DNA of 12,460 nt from Candidatus Taylorbacteria bacterium RIFCSPLOWO2_01_FULL_45_15b. Lineage in GTDB: Bacteria > Patescibacteriota > Minisyncoccia > Phycocordibacterales > 01-FULL-45-15b. The position numbers and the translations under genes were made by a program. This document shows, piece after piece, positions 6,667 through 12,460 of this stretch (its first letter is position 1; every line of letters starts with the position of its first letter). The stretch covers positions 2,492 to 14,951 of the forward strand of contig MHRX01000050.1 of the NCBI GenBank assembly GCA_001822655.1, in the 5' to 3' direction. Under the pieces are notes generated by a model. The model saw only the letters and a program-made list of their open reading frames with translations. It had not been told where the DNA came from and made no database searches.

Positions 6667-9000
6667 ATGGACGAAAAAATATATCGAATAAAAGGAATGC
6701 ATTGCGCGTCATGCGCCGCTATCATCGAAAAGACCTTCAAGAAAACCGATGGCATCCACTCGGCCGAGGTAAATTATGGGACAGAAAAAGCAAAAATTGT
6801 TTTTGACGGCTCAAAAATAAAACCCATTGATCTCTCAAAGAAAATAGAACACCTTGGGTATTCTTTACAACTGAACGAGGACGATTTTTACGAGCATGCT
6901 AACAAATCAGCCGCGGAGATGGGTATGTCTCCTGACGAGCATTCGATTCATCTTGGACTCAATCAGTCAAAGCAAGAGAAGCTTGCAGAAGTTTCTGACA
7001 TGAAAGTAAAAGTGCTTTCGGCCGTTCCCCTCGCGATTTTTTCCGCCTTCGTCATGGGTTGGGACATTCTTGCTCAATATGATGTCGTTTTAGAGATGAG
7101 CTACGCAGTTAAGGAATTTTTCCATCATCTCTTGCCGATCATGGCCACTTACACCCTCTTTGTCGTAGGTAAGCCGTACCTTCTTGGTTTTTATAGATTT
7201 CTCCGCTATGGCAAGGCAAATATGGATACATTGATCGGCATAGGTACTACTGCCGCGTTTTTATATAGTTTTGCGGTGACTGCTTTTGAGGAAAAGCTCC
7301 GACCTTTCATAGATGTCGATTATCAGTATTACGATGTGACAATTGTCGTTATCACCTTTATTGCGCTCGGTAAATATTTGGAAGCCCGATCAAAAATGAA
7401 AACAGGCGACGCTATAGAAAAACTTCTTAATCTGCAAGCTAAGTCAGCACTCGTCATCCGTGACGGCAAAGAAATTGAAATATCGGTAAATGACGTAAAG
7501 CGCGGCGATCTCATTATCGTCAAGCCTGGGGCAAAGATTCCAGTAGACGGTGTCATAACGGACGGAAGTTCTTTTGTTGATGAATCTATGGTTACCGGGG
7601 AGCCGATGCCAGCTCAAAAAAAGATCGGGGACAGTGTCGTGTCCGGGACAATCAATACGAGTGGCTCGTTTACATTCAAAGCGACAAAAGTTGGATCGGA
7701 GACTTTACTTGCGCATATAATAAAAATGGTTGAAGAAGCCGAAGGGAGCAAGGCCCCAATACAGGCGCTTGCGGATAAAATCTCATCTGTCTTTGTGCCG
7801 ATCGTTCTCGGCATTGCTTTTCTTTCTCTCGGCGCGTGGCTCATTGTTGGATCGCAATATTTAGGTTTCTCTCAAGCTTTGTCATTTGGTCTGGTTTCTT
7901 TTGTCGGAATTCTCGTTATTGCATGCCCCTGTGCTCTCGGACTTGCCACACCAACAGCAATTATCGTCGGTGTCGGCAAAGGGGCGAAAGAAGGTATTTT
8001 AATCAAAGATGCCGCTACCCTTGAAAAACTGCACAAGGTAGACACTGTTGTAGTTGATAAAACAGGCACATTAACCCGTGGCAAGCCTACGCTCGTTGAT
8101 ATTCAAAATCTTTCAAATCTAAAAGATGAAGAATTTGTATCGATTATAGCTTCGCTTGAAAAGAAATCTGAACATCCGATAGCTCATGCGATCGTCGGCT
8201 ACGCCCAAGAAAATAATCTCACCATCTCCGCGACTTCAAACTTTGAAGGAATACAAGGAAAGGGAATTAGAGGAATGGTCAATGGCACAGAATATTTTGT
8301 TGGTAACGCAAAGCTGGTAAGTGATCTTAAAATTTCTTTCGATACGGCAATGCTTAATGAGTTTACATCCCAAGGCAAGACACCTGTCATTCTCGCTACT
8401 AAAGAAAAGGTTCTTGGTTTTGTGACTGTTGCGGATCAAATAAAGGCGGAGTCAATCGAAGCGATAAAAAATCTTCACAAACTTGGCATCAAGGTAGTTA
8501 TGCTCACCGGCGATGACGAAAAGGCCGCTAAGTATATTGGGTCGCTTGTCGGCATAAGTGCTCCCTTAGATGACGTTGTGTCTCACGTTCTGCCACAAGA
8601 TAAGTTAGAGAAGATAAAAGGACTTCAGTCGCAGGGCCGGGTGGTTGCAATGGCAGGCGATGGTGTCAATGATGCGCCCGCACTTGCTCAAGCAGATGTC
8701 GGTATAGCCATGGGGACCGGAACTGATGTGGCAATCGAGTCAGCAGGCATTACCCTCCTTGGCGGTGATATTTCAAAACTTGTAAAGGCAATTAAACTCT
8801 CGAAAATTACCATGAGAGGAATCAAGCAGAATTTATTCTGGGCTTTTATCTACAACATCGTCGGTATCCCCCTTGCGGCTGGTGTCCTGTATCCAGTGTT
8901 TGGATGGCTCTTGAATCCAGTTTTTGCAGGGTTTGCTATGGCGATGTCGTCGGTATCAGTTGTGTCTAACTCGCTTCGCATCAAAGCAAAAAAACTATAA
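6667..9000 (+). CDS. copA: Copper-exporting P-type ATPase (P1B-1, CopA type)
   Basis: This inner-membrane pump uses ATP to move Cu(I) out of the cytosol. The 777-residue protein has one N-terminal HMA domain with GMHCASC (10-16). A linker rich in Met and His follows, then the membrane segments. The actuator loop TGE is at 310-312. The CPC copper motif is at 420-422 in the sixth membrane segment, the phosphorylated Asp464 lies in DKTGT, SEHP (501-504) is in the nucleotide domain, and GDGVNDAP starts at 664. The end keeps the P1B-1 signatures YN and MSSVSVVSNS in the last two helices, supporting Cu(I) rather than Zn or Cd. The start follows csoR by 1 nt with a GAAGAGAAAG ribosome site. Length and motif order are complete, so it should be functional. 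Confidence 0.96.
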   Translation: MDEKIYRIKGMHCASCAAIIEKTFKKTDGIHSAEVNYGTEKAKIVFDGSKIKPIDLSKKIEHLGYSLQLNEDDFYEHANKSAAEMGMSPDEHSIHLGLNQSKQEKLAEVSDMKVKVLSAVPLAIFSAFVMGWDILAQYDVVLEMSYAVKEFFHHLLPIMATYTLFVVGKPYLLGFYRFLRYGKANMDTLIGIGTTAAFLYSFAVTAFEEKLRPFIDVDYQYYDVTIVVITFIALGKYLEARSKMKTGDAIEKLLNLQAKSALVIRDGKEIEISVNDVKRGDLIIVKPGAKIPVDGVITDGSSFVDESMVTGEPMPAQKKIGDSVVSGTINTSGSFTFKATKVGSETLLAHIIKMVEEAEGSKAPIQALADKISSVFVPIVLGIAFLSLGAWLIVGSQYLGFSQALSFGLVSFVGILVIACPCALGLATPTAIIVGVGKGAKEGILIKDAATLEKLHKVDTVVVDKTGTLTRGKPTLVDIQNLSNLKDEEFVSIIASLEKKSEHPIAHAIVGYAQENNLTISATSNFEGIQGKGIRGMVNGTEYFVGNAKLVSDLKISFDTAMLNEFTSQGKTPVILATKEKVLGFVTVADQIKAESIEAIKNLHKLGIKVVMLTGDDEKAAKYIGSLVGISAPLDDVVSHVLPQDKLEKIKGLQSQGRVVAMAGDGVNDAPALAQADVGIAMGTGTDVAIESAGITLLGGDISKLVKAIKLSKITMRGIKQNLFWAFIYNIVGIPLAAGVLYPVFGWLLNPVFAGFAMAMSSVSVVSNSLRIKAKKL

Positions 9001-9002
9001 CC

Positions 9003-9617
9003 ATGACCTATCTACCTATAAATATAAATACATTTGGGTTTGTGCACAGAGAAAAATGCAAAGGTGTTAGCGTGAAGTATAAATGCGGGCGAGATTTCCT
9101 GTATTATGCATTGAATTACTATGTTCCTTCAGAATTTAATCAGCATATAAACAATCCTGAACAAATAGAAAAGAAAAGACTTTTTGGATTGTCCGTCCCC
9201 GCCACGTTTGCATGGACAATGCTTCAGTTTATTAAAATACCGGCTCTCCTGAAAAAATATTCATTTTCGATTAGAATCAACAAAAGAAAAGTAGAGAGCT
9301 TCCTCGGTTTTTTATGGGCAATAGTCTTCTCGAGAATATCACACGATGAATCTCTAGATTTGATCGAACAAAATATTGATAACGGGAGTGTCGTCGGAAT
9401 AGATATTGGGTTGAGGTTTCAAGGTCTAGAGGATCACATTATGTTTGTCTATGGTTATGATGAAGACAATTTTTACGTCTTTGATACAAATAGGATTCCT
9501 AAACTTGAATATGAGAAAATTACTAACGATGAAAAATTTATTATGAGGCTTCCAAAAGATGCAGTCAGAAAAAGATGGAAAAAATTTAGCAGGATTTGGG
9601 AAGTTAAAAAATCATAA
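9003..9617 (+). CDS. Possible papain-like (C39-like) cysteine peptidase-fold protein
   Basis: This 204-residue protein has no clear signal peptide or membrane anchor. It begins 2 nt after the copA stop, so it is probably co-transcribed and translationally coupled; no ribosome site is seen. KCGRDFLYYALNYY (Cys28) resembles the nucleophile helix of C39_2-type peptidases. DHIMFVYGYDEDNFYVFDTN (His145, Asp161) matches the strand-turn-strand that supplies His and Asp in that fold. The usual CGP is CGR here, and the oxyanion Gln is not obvious; a non-peptidase transglutaminase-like or BtrH-like relative is possible. The gene is noticeably more AT-rich than copA and the later copper genes, which suggests separate acquisition. 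Its role in copper handling, if any, is unknown. Confidence 0.7.
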   Translation: MTYLPININTFGFVHREKCKGVSVKYKCGRDFLYYALNYYVPSEFNQHINNPEQIEKKRLFGLSVPATFAWTMLQFIKIPALLKKYSFSIRINKRKVESFLGFLWAIVFSRISHDESLDLIEQNIDNGSVVGIDIGLRFQGLEDHIMFVYGYDEDNFYVFDTNRIPKLEYEKITNDEKFIMRLPKDAVRKRWKKFSRIWEVKKS

Positions 9618-9635
9618 ATAATTAACTAAAATACT

Positions 9636-10262
9636 ATGAACAACAATCAAAACAGCAAAATACTATACGGAATCGGCGGGTTGATTTTAGGAATTCTTCT
9701 TGTTTCATTATTTGTCCCAATGACGAGATATGGAGGAATGATGTCGTGGGGCGGTAATCAAGACTCATATCCTCGGTCTGCAGATACAAGCTCGCTCGAT
9801 CAACACTTTATAGAGCAAATGATTCCCCACCACGAAGGCGCAATTGCCATGGCGAATCTCGCGCTTCAAAGAGCCAAACGTCCGGAGATAAAAACTTTGG
9901 CGGGGTCAATTCTCGCGGCGCAGGCAGAGGAAATTCAAGACATGAATAGTTGGTACCAGAATTGGTTTGGAAATAATGTACCACAAGTAAGTCTTGGAAT
10001 GATGGGGGGCGGTATGATGTCGCAGAGCGGAATGCACATGGGCGGACAAGAAGATATCGCTGGGCTGGAAAATGCAATTGATTTCGACAAAGCGTTCATC
10101 GAAGAAATGATCCCCCATCATCAATTGGCAATTATGATGGCGAATATGCTCAAAGCCGGAACGAGCCGTCCTGAAATGCTGCAGCTCGCAAAAAATATTA
10201 TTTCCTCGCAGGCGAAGGAGATACAGCAAATGCAAGCTTGGTATGTACAGTGGTATAAGTAA
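9636..10262 (+). CDS. Membrane-anchored DUF305 copper-binding protein
   Basis: This 208-residue protein has one N-terminal hydrophobic segment (about residues 9-29) and would face the outside of the membrane. Two DUF305 repeats follow, each with a FIEXMIPHH signature (MIPHH at 62-66 and 158-162) and paired helices ending in AKEIQ/AEEIQ and W-Y-W motifs. The linker between the repeats is rich in Met, Gly and His (GMMGGGMMSQSGMHMGG), as expected for soft-metal binding. DUF305 proteins are commonly linked to copper tolerance. The gene is in the copper operon, 18 bp after the peptidase-like gene. No Shine-Dalgarno sequence is seen. Confidence 0.9.
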   Translation: MNNNQNSKILYGIGGLILGILLVSLFVPMTRYGGMMSWGGNQDSYPRSADTSSLDQHFIEQMIPHHEGAIAMANLALQRAKRPEIKTLAGSILAAQAEEIQDMNSWYQNWFGNNVPQVSLGMMGGGMMSQSGMHMGGQEDIAGLENAIDFDKAFIEEMIPHHQLAIMMANMLKAGTSRPEMLQLAKNIISSQAKEIQQMQAWYVQWYK

Positions 10263-10317
10263 ATTTCGCTAAAAATAATAAAAAATATATAGGCATGAAG
10301 AAATCCTCATTAATAAG

Positions 10318-11346
10318 ATGTCCACTCTGAAAAAACACATTTTCCACGTGAATGGAATGCACTGCAATTCATGTGTAGTACTAACCGAAGGCGAATTAAA
10401 AAATCTTCCAGAAGTGAGATATGTAAAAGCGTCACTCGCAAATCGCAGTGTCGAAATTCAGGGAGATTTTGGCGACAAAAAACCGGAACATATCGCGAAG
10501 GACTTGAGCACGGTGCTCATGCCTCACGGCTATATCCTTACGCTGGAAAGACAGACACACTCGGCGAAATGGTCTGATTTCAAAATTGCTCTGCCTGTTG
10601 CCCTCGGCTTCATTGCGGTATTTATCGTTTTACAAAAGCTCGGCATAGTAAATCTTGTTACGACCGCAAATGTGGGGTACGGGACCGCGTTTCTTATTGG
10701 GCTCATTGCCTCGCTCTCTACATGCATGGCGGTTGTCGGCGGACTTGTTCTCTCGATGTCGGCAAATTTTGCAAAAGAAGGCGATAAGGTGCGTCCGCAG
10801 ATATTATTTCATGTCGGCCGGCTATTTTCATTCTTTATTTTTGGTGGCGCAATCGGCGCGCTTGGGTCTGCATTTCAAATCGGCCCATCGGTCGCCTTTA
10901 TATTGAGTATTATTGTCGCGATCGTTCTTGTAATTCTCGGCATAAATCTTCTTGACATTTTTCCGATATTCAAACGACTCCAGCCGACAATGCCCGCATT
11001 TATTGGCAGGCACATAACTGGCCTCAAAAATATCAATCACACGCTTACGCCTATTCTGGTCGGTATTGCAACATTTTTCCTGCCGTGCGGCTTTACACAG
11101 TCGATGCAAATATATACTCTGACGACCGGAAGCTTCGTTGCCGGCGCACTCATCATGTCCGCCTTCGCTCTCGGGACACTGCCGGTTCTTGCTCTGTTGA
11201 GTTTTGGTTCTGTCGGTATCCACAAAAAGGCGCAGTCGGCTATATTTTTCAAAACCGCAGGCATCGTTGTTATATTTTTCGGACTATTCAATTTGCTGAA
11301 CGCACTTGTCGGCATGGGATTGATACCGCCAATATTTAATTTTTAA
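10318..11346 (+). CDS. HMA domain fused to SafE/UreH-like membrane protein
   Basis: The 342-residue protein begins with a heavy-metal-associated domain (residues 5-75; Cu ligands Cys16 and Cys19 in GMHCNSC). About six membrane segments of the sulfite exporter TauE/SafE, UreH_2-like family (COG2836) follow. The membrane part keeps one cysteine in each half: SLSTCMAVVGG (Cys136) and FFLPCGFTQSMQ (Cys257). By analogy with CcdA/DsbD-like proteins this pair may move electrons or copper across the membrane; that is inference. In many relatives a cupredoxin domain is fused at the C-terminus. Here that domain is encoded by the next gene, 6 bp downstream. No Shine-Dalgarno sequence precedes the start. 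An 11-codon frame (10295-10330) overlaps it. Confidence 0.9.
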   Translation: MSTLKKHIFHVNGMHCNSCVVLTEGELKNLPEVRYVKASLANRSVEIQGDFGDKKPEHIAKDLSTVLMPHGYILTLERQTHSAKWSDFKIALPVALGFIAVFIVLQKLGIVNLVTTANVGYGTAFLIGLIASLSTCMAVVGGLVLSMSANFAKEGDKVRPQILFHVGRLFSFFIFGGAIGALGSAFQIGPSVAFILSIIVAIVLVILGINLLDIFPIFKRLQPTMPAFIGRHITGLKNINHTLTPILVGIATFFLPCGFTQSMQIYTLTTGSFVAGALIMSAFALGTLPVLALLSFGSVGIHKKAQSAIFFKTAGIVVIFFGLFNLLNALVGMGLIPPIFNF

Positions 11347-11352
11347 GCCGAA

Positions 11353-11745
11353 ATGAAAAGCACAGCCACATCCATAATTATTGCTCTAGCGCTCATCGCT
11401 GTTACAGCATGGTTCTCCGGTGGGTTTGGCAGTGCGTCCGATGATTCCGGTACAGTGAATAATGTGATCATGCAGGAAGAGAGGCAAATAATCGAAATTA
11501 CGGCAAAGGGTGGTTACTCACCGAGAGTTACAGAAGCAAAAGCCGGAGTACCGACGACTCTAATAATGGAGACCCGAGGCACTTTTGATTGTTCATCCGC
11601 GCTCGTTATTCCTAGTATCGGCTATCGAGATTATCTCCCTCCTTCAGGTACTACAGAGATAGAGTTGCCACCGCAGAAATCTGGAACAAAATTACAAGGA
11701 CTTTGCACAATGGGAATGTATAGCTTTACTGTGAATTTTAATTAG
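11353..11745 (+). CDS. Membrane-anchored cupredoxin-like copper protein
   Basis: This 130-residue protein has an N-terminal hydrophobic anchor or signal (about residues 5-22), then a cupredoxin fold: EITAKGGYSPRVTEAKAGVPTTLIM, FDCSSALVIPSIG and LCTMGMYSF. Likely copper ligands are Cys80, Cys118 and Met120 or Met122, matching the CxMGMY ending of the cupredoxin domain usually fused behind HMA-SafE proteins. It begins 6 bp after the HMA-SafE gene with no ribosome site of its own, so translational coupling is likely. It would act outside the membrane as partner of the preceding protein. No clear terminator is seen after it. Confidence 0.88.
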   Translation: MKSTATSIIIALALIAVTAWFSGGFGSASDDSGTVNNVIMQEERQIIEITAKGGYSPRVTEAKAGVPTTLIMETRGTFDCSSALVIPSIGYRDYLPPSGTTEIELPPQKSGTKLQGLCTMGMYSFTVNFN

Positions 11746-11771
11746 CACAATTTTGCATAAAGTCGGTTGCG

Positions 11772-11783
11772 GTATACGTATAC
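11772..11783. promoter_or_regulatory. 12-bp perfect palindrome before the S8 protease
   Basis: GTATACGTATAC is its own reverse complement. It lies between the end of the copper operon and the predicted protease promoter. It could be an operator, but a single short palindrome is weak evidence. Confidence 0.25.
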
Positions 11784-11800
11784 ATAAGGTCAGATACATA

Positions 11801-11828
11801 TTGCATTAATTCGGCATTTATGTACCAT
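11801..11828 (+). promoter_or_regulatory. Predicted promoter of the S8 protease
   Basis: TTGCAT (11801-11806) and TACCAT (11823-11828) are separated by 16 bp. The consensus match is modest. The -10 ends 6 nt before ATG 11835, the same spacing seen at csoR and the exported-protein gene. Confidence 0.35.
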
Positions 11829-11834
11829 AAACAC

Positions 11835-12460
11835 ATGAAAAAGAACATATTTTTTATTGTTTCATCTATAGCAGTTGTAGCTTTGTCTCTGCCTAGCATT
11901 ATCGTTAACGCGGAGCAGAATGATGAAGCTATTCAGTCGAGAAAAATCATTATCTGGAACAAAGTTGGCGATGAGTCAGAACATCGAGATCGGATCTCAA
12001 GACACGGCCGTTTTATCAAAGACGTATCAATAATTCACGGTTCTGTAGCAGAATTGAGTGATTTTGATGCTGATGAGCTGGCTTCTTCGAAAGACGTGTT
12101 ACGAATCGATGATGATCCTGTTGCAAGTATCGCCATTGTGGATGATCAAAGAAATTTTCTGCGAACACGCGGTAATGACGCGGTCTCTACATTGAGAGCT
12201 GAAGCTCGCGCGCCAAAAGGTGGCGCGACTTCTCCCGCCCCGCAAGTAACACCGTGGGGGATAACAGCCATTAATGCGCCACTTGTCTGGCCAACGGGAA
12301 ATACCGCCAATCCTATAAAGGTAGGTGTCATAGATACGGGAATCTCATCATCTCACCCCGATCTCAAGGCAAATATTAAAGGGGGCGTGAACACGATAAA
12401 TTCGCGCAGAAGCTGGAATGACAACAATGGTCACGGCGCTCACGTTGCCGGGATTATCGC
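11835..12460 (+). CDS. Secreted S8 (subtilisin-family) serine protease, partial
   Basis: The frame is open to the window edge (208 codons). Residues 1-26 form a signal peptide (KKN start, hydrophobic core, cleavage probably after NA). A propeptide-like region (about 27-130) with I9-inhibitor character follows (IIWNKVGDE and then VLRIDDDPVAS). The catalytic domain starts near TPWGITAINAPLVW. Catalytic Asp167 lies in VIDTG and catalytic His200 in NNGHGAHVAG; the Ser is beyond the window. The usual HGTHVAG reads HGAHVAG. An in-frame ATG at 11820 would add five residues, but it lies within or before the predicted -10. No Shine-Dalgarno sequence is present for either start. It probably acts outside the cell or at the cell surface. 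Confidence 0.9.
   Translation, partial: MKKNIFFIVSSIAVVALSLPSIIVNAEQNDEAIQSRKIIIWNKVGDESEHRDRISRHGRFIKDVSIIHGSVAELSDFDADELASSKDVLRIDDDPVASIAIVDDQRNFLRTRGNDAVSTLRAEARAPKGGATSPAPQVTPWGITAINAPLVWPTGNTANPIKVGVIDTGISSSHPDLKANIKGGVNTINSRRSWNDNNGHGAHVAGII

Noticed and set aside
5290..11783. Shared ATACGTATACA between element copy 2 and the region before the S8 protease
   Set aside because: The shared string is mostly a palindrome, and the flanks do not align, so it is not a third element copy.

Overview
The window looks like a contig from a Patescibacteria (CPR, most likely Parcubacteria-type) bacterium. This is an inference. It rests on an exported protein whose start resembles a family common in Parcubacteria (one N-terminal membrane segment, then PNxNVAAPINVG and QTKAG), on several genes that appear to be leaderless, and on tight packing. 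TGA is used as an ordinary stop, so the Gracilibacteria/SR1 code is not in use. No rRNA, tRNA, CRISPR array or insertion sequence was recognised.

Region 1 (1-4680) holds two de novo purine genes in divergent orientation. purL is on the minus strand, runs off the left edge, and lacks most of its glutaminase domain. purM is on the plus strand and ends in a good intrinsic terminator. Together they make formylglycinamidine ribonucleotide and close its imidazole ring. The 131-bp gap between them carries back-to-back promoters whose -35 hexamers sit in the two arms of one perfect 8-bp inverted repeat. That arrangement would suit a shared operator.

Region 2 (about 4680-6367) is AT-richer. It contains two diverged copies of a roughly 75-bp element with a hairpin that shows a compensatory base change. 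The copies flank a small acidic orphan gene. After them comes a membrane-anchored exported protein gene and a hairpin.

Region 3 (6368-11745) is a compact copper-handling operon: csoR, the copA-type P1B ATPase, a possible papain-like (C39-like) cysteine peptidase, a membrane-anchored DUF305 protein, an HMA-SafE/UreH-like membrane protein, and a membrane-anchored cupredoxin. Gaps are 1, 2, 18, 55 and 6 bp. A 17-bp G/C-tract palindrome of the CsoR type sits in the spacer of the csoR promoter. The likely logic is Cu(I) sensing, export, then copper binding outside the membrane and possible transfer or redox handling. The peptidase-like gene is AT-rich and is the unexpected member.

Region 4 (11746-12460) starts a secreted S8 subtilisin-family protease that runs off the right edge.

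Four genes (small acidic protein, exported protein, csoR, S8 protease) have a -10-like hexamer ending exactly 6 nt before the start codon, with no Shine-Dalgarno sequence. purL and purM have Shine-Dalgarno sequences. No function was assigned to the paired element or the small acidic protein.
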